Part shown: piece after piece, positions 30,806 through 37,309 of the stretch
How the letters are laid out: every line of letters starts with the position of its first letter
Numbering within the stretch: the first letter of the stretch is position 1
Origin: UBA1181 sp045617845
GTDB lineage: Bacteria > Bacteroidota > Bacteroidia > Bacteroidales > Paludibacteraceae
DNA length: 37,309 nt
Assembly (NCBI GenBank): GCA_045617845.1
Contig: JAZLJL010000053.1
Location: 1 to 37,309 of the forward strand
Reading direction: 5' to 3'
Program-made: the position numbers and the translations under genes
Notes under the pieces: model-generated
The model's input: only the letters and a program-made list of their open reading frames with translations
Databases searched by the model: none
Told to the model about the DNA's origin: nothing

Positions 30806-31870
30806 TCATTTATCGATAGACTTCAAAACCTCGTCGATGAAAGGAGTCAATTTCTTACGACCTGCGTGAGGCAAGAAGTAAACGTAACCATCCTTCAACT
30901 CAGCCGTGAAATCATCAGATTTGAAGTCAGGACCGAAAGCCTTCTGCATCACGTCAGCAGCCATCTCGCCAACATAGACAAAATTGGTGCAGTCAACCGT
31001 ATCGGCGTCAATCTTGCAAGTTACGAAATCCAAACCGCTTGTAGGCAAATACTCTTCCATGGCTGCGATGATACGCGCGCGCATATCAGGCAACAGAGAG
31101 TCGCTGGCAACGTCTACAGCGCCCATACCATACTTGACACCGTTCACCTCATAAGACTTATAGTCGCTCAACAAAATCTCCACATCAGACAAGCCATCAT
31201 ATTTGTCAGCGAAACTATGCATTCTCTCATAGAAGTTATCCAAGCTGTCGATACCAGCGATAGGAAGCAAATCGAACAAAGCGATGGAATCACACGGGAA
31301 AAATTTACCAGGCTTCAAACGACGAGTATCGGAAAGGATACCGGCAATCATCAAACTAGCGACATTCTTGCTGATGGTGAAATTATTCTTCTTGAAGTCA
31401 TCATATACGATCGTACAAGTCGAACCAGCCAACATAGTAGTATCATAAGAAGCAGCCTTGTTCACCGTACCCAATTTATGGTTGTCGACAACCCTCAAAA
31501 TAGTAGCGTCCTTCATTCCGTCCACTGCTTGCAAATACTCGCTGTGATCTACCAAAACGACACGCAAACCAGTCGCGTTGTTCAAGACACTAGGAGCATT
31601 GATTCCGAAAGTATCCATGATGAAGGAAGTCTCCGCATTCAACGGACCTGCCACGCGAGCCTCGCAATCGTAACCCATCTGGCGTAAGAACTCCGCATAA
31701 GCCATAGCGGACGTCACAGCATCCGTATCAGGACTCTTATGACCGACCACATAAATCTTACCATCTCCCAAACTCATAGGATCGGAAAACTCCTCATCCT
31801 TCTCACATGACGCAAAAGCACCAATAAACAACGCTGCGAATGCGGCAAGGTGCAACTTGTTGATTCTCAT
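30806..31870 (-). CDS. Lipoprotein form of family II (DHH) inorganic pyrophosphatase
   Basis: A 354-residue exported lipoprotein. MRINKLHLAAFAALFIGAFA is a lipoprotein signal peptide ending at SCEKDEE (lipidated Cys22). The mature part is a family II pyrophosphatase/DHH phosphoesterase: VVGHKSPDTDAV with His44, Asp48 and Asp50, LVDHSEYLQ with Asp108-His109, VVDNHKLGTV with Asp129-Asn130-His131 where the usual motif is DHH, then SLMIAGILSDTRRLKPGK and a C-terminal DHHA2-like part ending LPHAGRKKLTPFID. The metal site looks largely intact, but family II enzymes normally work in the cytosol. The substrate in the periplasm or outside, perhaps pyrophosphate, is inferred. Transcribed alone between a TATATTTG box near 31945 and its terminator. 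Confidence 0.82.
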   Translation of the reverse strand: MRINKLHLAAFAALFIGAFASCEKDEEFSDPMSLGDGKIYVVGHKSPDTDAVTSAMAYAEFLRQMGYDCEARVAGPLNAETSFIMDTFGINAPSVLNNATGLRVVLVDHSEYLQAVDGMKDATILRVVDNHKLGTVNKAASYDTTMLAGSTCTIVYDDFKKNNFTISKNVASLMIAGILSDTRRLKPGKFFPCDSIALFDLLPIAGIDSLDNFYERMHSFADKYDGLSDVEILLSDYKSYEVNGVKYGMGAVDVASDSLLPDMRARIIAAMEEYLPTSGLDFVTCKIDADTVDCTNFVYVGEMAADVMQKAFGPDFKSDDFTAELKDGYVYFLPHAGRKKLTPFIDEVLKSIDK

Positions 31871-31944
31871 TGTAAAAAATTATAAATTAATAATTAATAA
31901 ATCCCAATATCCTTGGAGAGAAAACTCCCTTCAAAAAGAACATG

Positions 31945-31952
31945 CAAATATA
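31945..31952 (-). promoter_or_regulatory. -7 promoter element for the pyrophosphatase-like gene
   Basis: On the minus strand TATATTTG matches TAnnTTTG, 75 bp before the ATG at 31870. Confidence 0.4.
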
Positions 31953-32016
31953 TCTTTTTTCTATTAACGCATTCGAATTCCAACGGGGCAAATTTCCACT
32001 AAATTGACTTTTTGAT

Positions 32017-32790
32017 TTATATTTCATTATGAATTAACTTATACGCAACTGATCCTGGTTGAGGACTGGCGGGACAACCTTCACGGTCGAACCATTGGGC
32101 GTCGGAAATCTCTTCGGGCTGCAGGACAATCTCTCCACTCTCATATTCAGCAGTGAAAGCCAACATCAACTGGTCGGGGAAAGGCCAACTTTGGCTACCT
32201 CGGTAACGGATATTTTTCACCTCAATGCCCACCTCTTCCTTAATCTCCCGACGCACCGCATGCTCGGCGGACTCGCCCACCTCCATGAAACCCGCAATGC
32301 AGGCATAAATATCTTGGTTCCTCTGAACGTGCCTAGCCAAAAGAATCTTATCGCCCTTGTTGACCAAGACAATGACGCATGGCTCTATCCGAGGGAAATA
32401 GATTTTCCCGCAATGAGGACATTCACTAGCGGTGAACTCGGCATGAGGACGTAACTCCGCGCCGCAACATCCGCAGAATCTCACATCATGACGCCAAGAC
32501 AATAAAGCGCGGGCCCTCGCCACACGGAAAGAGACCTCCCCTTCATTCTCCGCAAAGAATTGACGGATTGTCTTAAAAACATAACCAGCGGGAGCCTCAT
32601 GCCTCGACAAACCTAAAGCACAGAGACCGAACGAGGGTTCCTCGAAAAAATCAGCCTCTTCATCACATCGCTTAAGCGCCACCAAGTCACTGAAACTTAA
32701 AAAAGAGCCATCCTCACGGGACAATATCTCCTTGCCGTACAAGGCAAAACAATCACATATGCTACTTACCGGATTATCAATCAAAGCCAT
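32017..32790 (-). CDS. nudC: NAD(+) diphosphatase NudC
   Basis: A 257-residue Nudix hydrolase that splits NAD(H) into NMN(H) and AMP and, in E. coli, removes NAD caps from RNA. It has an N-terminal domain, a zinc ribbon FCGCCGAEL ... SECPHCGKIYFPR, and a Nudix box GFMEVGESAEHAVRREIKEE. The NudC signature appears as SQSWPFPDQLMLAF, one change from the usual SQPWPFPxS. I choose ATG 32790; a TTG at 32844 is in frame but lies near the ferritin terminator. It stands alone between the lipoprotein and ferritin genes, all leftward. Confidence 0.92.
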   Translation of the reverse strand: MALIDNPVSSICDCFALYGKEILSREDGSFLSFSDLVALKRCDEEADFFEEPSFGLCALGLSRHEAPAGYVFKTIRQFFAENEGEVSFRVARARALLSWRHDVRFCGCCGAELRPHAEFTASECPHCGKIYFPRIEPCVIVLVNKGDKILLARHVQRNQDIYACIAGFMEVGESAEHAVRREIKEEVGIEVKNIRYRGSQSWPFPDQLMLAFTAEYESGEIVLQPEEISDAQWFDREGCPASPQPGSVAYKLIHNEI

Positions 32791-32847
32791 AATGCCAATA
32801 TCCTTTTGTTCCTTACACAAAATTAAAACTTTTTCCTTCCACAAAAT

Positions 32848-32888
32848 AGGAAGAGGCGAATTTCTTCACAGAAACCCGCCTCCTGAGG
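32848..32888 (-). terminator. Terminator of the ferritin/superoxide reductase genes
   Basis: On the minus strand GGAGGCG pairs with CGCCTC ... TCC, then TATTTTG. It follows the ferritin stop by about 30 bp and precedes nudC. Confidence 0.6.
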
Positions 32889-32917
32889 AAAGTACAAAAT
32901 ATAGTAGTTGTCGTTGA

Positions 32918-33403
32918 TTATCTATCACCCAATTCAGTATCATAGTAGACGAATGCCGCCAAATCTCCCTTGATCAGACGGATACGGTCGACAATGGCCT
33001 GCGCCGCCTCTTCCTCCTCCACCTGCTCGGTGACGAACCATTGGAGGAAAACGGAAGTGGCGTAGTCATCCTCATCCTTCGCCATGCCACACAATTGGTG
33101 TATCATGGCAGTCACCTTCTTCTCATGCGCCAAGGCGTCTTCATACATCTTCAAAACACATCCCCATTGAGTGGGGAAATCCCCAATCGGACGCAAAACG
33201 ACCTTGAAGGATTGGTCCTCCAAATAACGAATGATCCTAAACGCATGGTCCATCTCCTCCTCATACTGCTTACGGAACCAATGCGAAACTCCCTTCCAAC
33301 CAAGATAAGACGCATCCATCGACATAGAAAGATATAAGAAAGCGGACCACATCTCCGCATTGATTTGGGCGCTGAGCGCCTCTCCCATTTTATTACTAAT
33401 CAT
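32918..33403 (-). CDS. Ferritin (non-haem iron storage)
   Basis: A 161-residue four-helix-bundle ferritin that oxidises and stores iron in a 24-subunit shell. Ferroxidase residues are visible: Glu17 in NAEMWSAFLYLS, Glu50 and His53 in YEEEMDHAFRI, Glu94 in ALAHEKKVT, and Glu/Gln in VTEQVEEEEAA. The length fits bacterial FtnA. It is 27 bp downstream of the superoxide reductase gene, which suggests one oxidative-stress transcript, opposite to oxyR. The second Met (residue 6) is an alternative start. Confidence 0.93.
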   Translation of the reverse strand: MISNKMGEALSAQINAEMWSAFLYLSMSMDASYLGWKGVSHWFRKQYEEEMDHAFRIIRYLEDQSFKVVLRPIGDFPTQWGCVLKMYEDALAHEKKVTAMIHQLCGMAKDEDDYATSVFLQWFVTEQVEEEEAAQAIVDRIRLIKGDLAAFVYYDTELGDR

Positions 33404-33430
33404 ATACGTATGTTTTTATTTATCAATAAA

Positions 33431-33844
33431 TTAACAATAATAATTCTCCGCAAATCCATCATTGACGTCCACACCCCACAGCCCATGGACATTGCAGTAC
33501 TCATAGACCGCTACGGGACGTTGCTTCCCGCAATAGAAAGTGGCTTCCGGCATGTCGGACGACTGCAAACGCACCAGCTGCCCACCCTTCTCCGTCTCGA
33601 TGAAAATCCATTGGATGAAGTGCGCCTCCAACATCGGATGAGGCGTAGCGCCCACCTTCACATCCACCTTACATTCAGCCTGGAAAGAGACCTTCGGCAC
33701 ATGCTTCTCTTCGCCTTCCTCATCCCCGCCTTGCGGATGTAACTCCTCCATCTTTCTCCCACAGCACTCCATGACCACTCCCGAATCTATAATCTTCGTG
33801 ACAATATTGCCGCAAACACTGCAGCGATAAAATTTCGTTTCCAT
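33431..33844 (-). CDS. Desulfoferrodoxin / superoxide reductase (2Fe type)
   Basis: A 137-residue cytosolic enzyme that reduces superoxide to hydrogen peroxide without making oxygen. Centre I (desulforedoxin-like) has FYRCSVCGN and MECCGRKM. Centre II has the E-K-H of GEEKHVPK, His in GATPHPM, His in EAHFIQWI, and Cys plus His in EYCNVHGLWG. Both iron sites look intact, so this is the 2Fe class. I choose ATG 33844; the frame runs open further but the extra N-terminus does not match the family. Co-directional with ferritin and divergent from oxyR. Confidence 0.95.
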   Translation of the reverse strand: METKFYRCSVCGNIVTKIIDSGVVMECCGRKMEELHPQGGDEEGEEKHVPKVSFQAECKVDVKVGATPHPMLEAHFIQWIFIETEKGGQLVRLQSSDMPEATFYCGKQRPVAVYEYCNVHGLWGVDVNDGFAENYYC

Positions 33845-33896
33845 ATCAAAAAATTTTTTAAATGTTTTTTTAATCCTGTCATCCCGGTTGACGAGG

Positions 33897-33904
33897 CAAA
33901 TGTA
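33897..33904 (-). promoter_or_regulatory. -7 promoter element of the superoxide reductase/ferritin operon
   Basis: On the minus strand TACATTTG matches TAnnTTTG, 53 bp before the ATG at 33844; TTTG at 33924-33921 is 16 bp further. The AT-rich region to 34106 holds an ACACACACGCACACAC run and no gene. Confidence 0.45.
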
Positions 33905-34106
33905 TGGCAAATCATATTGACAAACCTATCCAATAGACACATCATGATATAGATAAAAACGATAATACAAAAACAACGGGAAAACGCTATACACACACGC
34001 ACACACGAGAAGTACAGCACAAATTTTTGCATATTTATTCGTTTTCAAAAATATTAGTATTGATTATTTCGATAAGAATACAGCGCATTATTCAGGATAA
34101 TAATCA

Positions 34107-34114
34107 TACATTTG
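34107..34114 (+). promoter_or_regulatory. -7 promoter element of oxyR
   Basis: TACATTTG matches TAnnTTTG, 24 bp before the ATG at 34138. The 290-bp gap to the superoxide reductase gene is the natural place for OxyR sites, but I see no convincing one by eye. Confidence 0.45.
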
Positions 34115-34137
34115 CGACAACCAAAACAACAAAAATT

Positions 34138-35067
34138 ATGACACTTCAACAATTAGAGTACGTTGTCGCGATAGACAAGTACAGACATTTCGTCAAGGCG
34201 GCCGAATCATGCGGCATCACGCAATCGACCCTAAGTTCCATGTTACGTAAACTGGAAGAGGAGTTAGACCTCACCCTATTCGACCGTAACAGCCACCCTA
34301 TCCGCCCGACGCTGGCAGGCGAAGAGATCATCAAGCAGGCAAAAGTCGTGTTATTCCACTCAAAGCAATTACAGGAAATGTCCCTAAGCGAACGGAAGAA
34401 AGAGACGGGACATATCAAACTGGGAGTCACCACCACCGTCGCACCCTACGTCATGCCCAAACTCTTCAAATACATCAAAGACATACCTGACCTCGACATC
34501 ACAGCCTTCGAGCTCTACAGGGACGAAATCGTGAGGATGTTGAAGAATGCGGACCTCGACATGGCGATCATGTCTCTGCCGGGAAATGAACCGGACCTTC
34601 TTGAAATACCCCTCTACAAAGAGAAACTTTGGGCCTACGTCTCCCCGCTCGACTCGCTCCACGACGAGAAGGAGATAGATTTCACCAATATGCCGCGCGA
34701 ACGGCTCTGGGCGCTGAAGCACGAGATCTGCTTCCAGAAACAAATCACAGGACTCGACAACGACTACTGCGAATCGGCAAGAAGTTCCATATACGAGTCA
34801 GGAAACATCGCGACCCTCCTACGCATCGTGGAAGAAAACGAGGGATTCACACTGATTCCGGAGTTACACATCCCATTACTGCGGGAAAACCACAAAAATA
34901 ACCTACGCCCATTCACCAATCCTACCCCTTTCAGGGAGGTCTCATTGTTCGTCAGGAACGACTTCGTGCGCGAAAGCCTTTTGAACGTTGTGGCGAACGG
35001 CATCAAAAAAATCATTCCTAAAGAGATGCAGGACGAACGTTTGCTGAAATACCAGATTAGGATTTAG
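34138..35067 (+). CDS. oxyR: LysR-family hydrogen peroxide regulator OxyR
   Basis: A 309-residue LysR-type regulator. The HTH domain reads MTLQQLEYVVAIDKYRHFVK, AAESCGITQSTLSSMLRKLE, then LFDRNSHPIRPTLAGEEII; the effector domain starts GHIKLGVTTTVAPYVMPKLF. Two Cys, Cys198 (HEICFQKQ) and Cys211 (NDYCESAR), sit where the peroxide-sensing pair of OxyR (199 and 208 in E. coli) lies, but 13 residues apart and not 9. In Bacteroides OxyR turns on catalase, Dps and other genes after peroxide. Divergent superoxide reductase and ferritin genes are likely targets. I use ATG 34138, after the TAnnTTTG box, giving the normal LysR length. Confidence 0.88.
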   Translation: MTLQQLEYVVAIDKYRHFVKAAESCGITQSTLSSMLRKLEEELDLTLFDRNSHPIRPTLAGEEIIKQAKVVLFHSKQLQEMSLSERKKETGHIKLGVTTTVAPYVMPKLFKYIKDIPDLDITAFELYRDEIVRMLKNADLDMAIMSLPGNEPDLLEIPLYKEKLWAYVSPLDSLHDEKEIDFTNMPRERLWALKHEICFQKQITGLDNDYCESARSSIYESGNIATLLRIVEENEGFTLIPELHIPLLRENHKNNLRPFTNPTPFREVSLFVRNDFVRESLLNVVANGIKKIIPKEMQDERLLKYQIRI

Positions 35068-35080
35068 GCGGATTTTTCCG

Positions 35081-35088
35081 TATTTTTG
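35081..35088 (+). promoter_or_regulatory. -7 promoter element of the TerB/DnaJ-domain gene
   Basis: TATTTTTG matches TAnnTTTG about 50 bp before the ATG. The following GACCGTC/GACGGTC inverted repeat (35092-35116) falls in the leader. Confidence 0.35.
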
Positions 35089-35136
35089 TCTGACCGTCCG
35101 CACCAGGAAGACGGTCGGAACTGAAAACGGAATAGA

Positions 35137-35871
35137 ATGGTTGACTTTGAGGAAATATTTAGAATATTGACCACGGCCGTATTGGGAATCAGCGGTGGTT
35201 GCATCATAATTGGTCCTACCATCAGAACGTTCATCATCCACTCCAAAGGATATCTCGCCAAGCAAATCACCGCCCTGCTCACCCTACTCGTGCGCCAAAT
35301 AAGCACGAAAAACGAAAAAACGATGGAGCTGGTAAAAGAGTGTCTGGAGAGGTTCTGCCCGAAAGAGGCGGAGAAAAGCTACCTGCGACTCCTGAAAGAG
35401 TTAGACAACAACGAAAAGATAGACTTCCGCACCCACTGCCTCAACATCCTATCGAACAAACGGCTCAAATACGACCGACGGCTCGCGCTGCTCGACCGCT
35501 TCTTTGAGATTATGCAAACCGACGGCTTCGTGGACACGAAAGAACGGGAGCTGTTGGAAAACATCGCCAAATACTTCGTCATCAAAGAGTGGGACATCCT
35601 CTCCCTCGAATACAAATACCAATGGAGGGAACCGCAAGAGAAGAGACAATCCGTCCCTATCGTCCAAAGGAGACAAATGGAAGCGCTGAGAATATTCGGG
35701 CTGAAGGAGATTCCTACGGAGAAGGAAATCAAGAGCCGATACCGTCAACTGGCGAAAGTCTACCATCCCGACACCCTGCCAGCCAACGCGTCGGAAAAAC
35801 AGAAAGAGGAGGCAGAGACACAATTCAGGCAACTCACCGAAGCCTATGAAATGCTTTGCAAAGAGCAATAA
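35137..35871 (+). CDS. TerB-like and DnaJ-domain protein (DjlA-like)
   Basis: A 244-residue protein. Residues about 8-28 (RILTTAVLGISGGCIIIGP) form a hydrophobic segment, probably an N-terminal membrane anchor. A helical TerB-like region spans roughly 55-160 (ALLDRFFEIMQTDGFVDTKE ... LLENIAKYF). The last 65 residues are a J domain: GLKEIPTEKEIKSRYRQLAK, then VYHPDT with the HPD triad, and FRQLTEAYEML. The layout is that of DjlA, a membrane-bound DnaK co-chaperone. It stands alone after oxyR on the same strand. Confidence 0.85.
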   Translation: MVDFEEIFRILTTAVLGISGGCIIIGPTIRTFIIHSKGYLAKQITALLTLLVRQISTKNEKTMELVKECLERFCPKEAEKSYLRLLKELDNNEKIDFRTHCLNILSNKRLKYDRRLALLDRFFEIMQTDGFVDTKERELLENIAKYFVIKEWDILSLEYKYQWREPQEKRQSVPIVQRRQMEALRIFGLKEIPTEKEIKSRYRQLAKVYHPDTLPANASEKQKEEAETQFRQLTEAYEMLCKEQ

Positions 35872-35896
35872 TCAATTGCTCATTTTACCAATTAGG

Positions 35897-35927
35897 CTTG
35901 CATGGTTACCAAATATTGGTAACTTTG
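35897..35927 (+). promoter_or_regulatory. Promoter and palindromic operator of the ParDE pair
   Basis: GTTACCAA-ATA-TTGGTAAC (35905-35923) is a perfect 8-bp inverted repeat lying between CTTG (35897-35900) and TAACTTTG (35920-35927), 19 bp apart; it overlaps the -7 box. A further TTACCAA half-site is at 35885-35891. This fits autorepression by the ParD antitoxin. Confidence 0.7.
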
Positions 35928-35943
35928 CAAAAAAACAATCATT

Positions 35944-36195
35944 ATGAAAACGACATCTGTAGCATTAGGAAATTATTTCGAGAACTTCGTTAACCAAGCC
36001 ATACGGTCAGGTAGGTATAACAACGCCAGCGAAGTGATTCGTTCAGGGCTCCGTCTATTGGAAGAGAACGAACTAAAAATACAACAACTCTCCTCCGCAA
36101 TTTCAGAAGGGGAACAAAGCGGTATCTGCGAAAATTTTGAAGAATCACAAAACCTTAACGATTTAAAAAAACGTTTTGTTAATGAGAAGATATAA
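35944..36195 (+). CDS. ParD-type antitoxin
   Basis: An 83-residue ribbon-helix-helix antitoxin: TTSVALGNYFENFVNQAI is the N-terminal strand and helix, SGRYNNASEVIRSGLRLLEE the family hallmark, and the C-terminal part would wrap the toxin. It should neutralise ParE and, with it, repress the promoter through the palindrome just upstream. It overlaps the toxin gene by 14 bp. Confidence 0.92.
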   Translation: MKTTSVALGNYFENFVNQAIRSGRYNNASEVIRSGLRLLEENELKIQQLSSAISEGEQSGICENFEESQNLNDLKKRFVNEKI

Positions 36196-36478
36196 CATTA
36201 CAAACAAAGCAGTTGAAGATCTTAACTCTATCTGGATTTATACGTTTGAAACATGGTCAGAACAACAAGCTGACAAATACTACAAAGAATTAACCAGAGA
36301 ATTCTCCATTATCGTCAGTTCAACGAAAACCAACGACAAAAATTACGAAGAAATCTGCCATGGTCTTCGAGGACACAAATGCAACAAACACATCATTTTT
36401 TATAAACGAGGAGATGACGGGATAATTACAATCATCAGAATTCTCCACGAAGCGATGGATGTCTCAAACAAATTTTAA
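36182..36478 (+). CDS. ParE/RelE-family toxin
   Basis: A 98-residue toxin of the ParE type: RRYNITNKAVEDLNSIWIYT, FETWSEQQADKYYKELTREF, CHGLRGHKCNKHIIFYKRG and IITIIRILHEAMDV are all typical. ParE proteins poison DNA gyrase; that target is assumed here from the family. I take the ATG at 36182, not the TTG at 36176, which gives a 14-bp overlap with the antitoxin gene, the usual translational coupling. Confidence 0.92.
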   Translation: MRRYNITNKAVEDLNSIWIYTFETWSEQQADKYYKELTREFSIIVSSTKTNDKNYEEICHGLRGHKCNKHIIFYKRGDDGIITIIRILHEAMDVSNKF

Positions 36479-36495
36479 ATTCCCCATCCCATCTG

Positions 36496-37110
36496 TCACC
36501 TCACGCCCGCGAACTCGAACATCCCACGGTAAGCCTCCGCCTTCTTATCCAAACTGAGCGGATAGGCGCGCGAAGAGGAGGGCAAACGATAGAGGAAGAG
36601 ACCCTCACGTAAAGGCACACAACCGCCCACGGCAGGCATTTCAAGAAGAGATAGCCGCGACACGATATTCTCCGTGGCCTTCTCACCCGTAGTCACCACC
36701 ACCCTACACTCGGGAATCTTCTCCAACAAAGCGCGGATATCCGTAAACTCTACCACCTCCAAGAACTTGTCGGAAGCGTTGTCCTTCAACCGTTTTACCG
36801 CCTCGGCGGTATCATAATATCCGATACCCTTCTCACGAAGAAATTCCACGATCAGATCAAGCTTGAAACATTTAGCCTCAACATCCACAAAATGGTTCTT
36901 GTCGCCATAGAAGAGCAAGCCCATGATGCGCCAATGGTCATTGATGAAGTTCGGATAGAAGAAATCCATGCACCAACGTTTGCGTTGAGGCGGGAAACTA
37001 CCCAAGAAAAGCACCTTCGCGCCTTGCGGAAGGAAAGGAAGCAAAGGGTGATACTCGCAGACGGGGGTGGAGCGCTGGAGATTATAATCATTAAGAAATG
37101 TCGTAGCCAT
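36496..37110 (-). CDS. Uracil-DNA glycosylase-superfamily protein
   Basis: A 204-residue protein of the UDG superfamily. KVLFLGSFPPQRKRWCMDFF contains the GSFPP water-activating motif, then FYPNFINDHWRIMGLLF, and late VVTTGEKATENIV and RLPSSSRAYP, where the second active-site motif (SxSRA) lies. Such proteins act on uracil or mismatched thymine in DNA; this clade's exact activity is unclear. It converges with the ParDE pair, ending 18 bp from the toxin gene, with no obvious terminator. Confidence 0.78.
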   Translation of the reverse strand: MATTFLNDYNLQRSTPVCEYHPLLPFLPQGAKVLFLGSFPPQRKRWCMDFFYPNFINDHWRIMGLLFYGDKNHFVDVEAKCFKLDLIVEFLREKGIGYYDTAEAVKRLKDNASDKFLEVVEFTDIRALLEKIPECRVVVTTGEKATENIVSRLSLLEMPAVGGCVPLREGLFLYRLPSSSRAYPLSLDKKAEAYRGMFEFAGVR

Positions 37111-37166
37111 TTTTATTCAATTAAAAAATTACCATTATGACTTACCGTACTTACCAATACAGATGT

Positions 37167-37304
37167 ATGATTAAGAAGCTGTTTAAAAATTTACGAAAAA
37201 GTTTCTTATTGGGCTTTTTATGGATACTTTTTGTCTATTTTAATCATTTCCTCAGTCACAATGGAACCCCATTGCTCCTATCGGAAATAATCAAAATATC
37301 CTAA
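37167..37304 (+). CDS. Short membrane ORF at the window edge, unrecognised
   Basis: A 45-residue frame: MIKKLFKNLRK, then the hydrophobic SFLLGFLWILFVYFNHFL. It could be a small single-span membrane protein. The DNA around GAAGCTGTTTAAAAATTT also recalls insertion-sequence ends in Bacteroidales, so it may be non-coding IS edge. I cannot decide between the two. Confidence 0.25.
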   Translation: MIKKLFKNLRKSFLLGFLWILFVYFNHFLSHNGTPLLLSEIIKIS

Positions 37305-37309
37305 AAAGT

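Noticed and set aside
30740..31687. 315-codon open frame antisense to the pyrophosphatase-like gene
   Set aside because: The opposite strand has a signal peptide and complete DHH-type motifs; this frame has none.
33985..34010. ACACACACGCACACAC run before oxyR as a regulatory microsatellite
   Set aside because: It is short and imperfect, lies outside any coding frame and does not sit between recognised promoter boxes; no evidence for a role.
37167..37309. Insertion sequence at the right edge
   Set aside because: GAAGCTGTTTAAAAA resembles IS ends seen in Bacteroidales, but no transposase or matching inverted repeat is visible in the window.

Overview
The window looks like a chromosomal segment of a gut or oral-type Bacteroidales bacterium. 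Three things point there. Promoters follow the Bacteroidetes pattern (TTTG, about 20 bp, TAnnTTTG) in front of many genes. Secreted proteins carry C-terminal T9SS-like sorting tails or lipoprotein signals, one with an acidic export tract. Gene content fits too: OxyR beside superoxide reductase and ferritin, DUF4595-like and DUF4859 proteins, Rpn-family nucleases and DUF4143 ATPases. No rRNA or tRNA gene was found inside, but the left edge carries an outward-facing strong promoter that resembles those in front of stable-RNA operons. Genus cannot be settled from the sequence alone.

Layout. 1-6 kb: an alpha/beta hydrolase, a secreted GH5 glucanase, an Rpn nuclease, a Dabb-domain protein and the GTPase/ATPase YchF. 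6-7.4 kb: an orphan DUF4143 ATPase preceded by a 33-bp tandem repeat and an ORF6N pseudogene. 7.4-14 kb: an AT-rich defence-type island. It holds a Sau3AI/MutH-family restriction endonuclease with its C5-cytosine methyltransferase on the minus strand. Diverging from them is a two-gene unit of a dGTPase-like HD phosphohydrolase and a protein that joins a PD-(D/E)XK-like domain to an ImmA/IrrE zinc protease. 14-17 kb: two more orphan ATPases, each with its own repeat or palindrome at the promoter, sitting downstream of argB between near-identical copies of the argB terminator region. 17-19.5 kb: argB, mscL and a DUF4595-like lipoprotein.

19.5-25 kb: cell-surface and secreted proteins, including a C13/caspase-like cysteine protease whose signal peptide is split by a 10-bp repeat, so the copy read here appears to be out of frame (OFF); then a flavodoxin-family reductase, an acidic lipoprotein and a DUF4859 zincin-like protein. 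25-27 kb: a DUF5131 protein and two GNAT acetyltransferases. 27-28.7 kb: a second Rpn nuclease next to RNase HI. 28.7-33 kb: a phosphoethanolamine transferase, a lipoprotein form of family II pyrophosphatase, and NudC. 33-35 kb: an oxidative stress cluster with ferritin and superoxide reductase divergent from oxyR. 35-37.3 kb: a TerB/DnaJ-domain protein, a ParD/ParE pair with a clear operator, a uracil-DNA-glycosylase-like protein and a short membrane ORF at the edge.

The best candidates for something new are the dGTPase + nuclease-IrrE operon with its operator-like palindrome, the slipped-strand switch in the C13 protease, and the three orphan ATPases that each sit behind a private promoter repeat.
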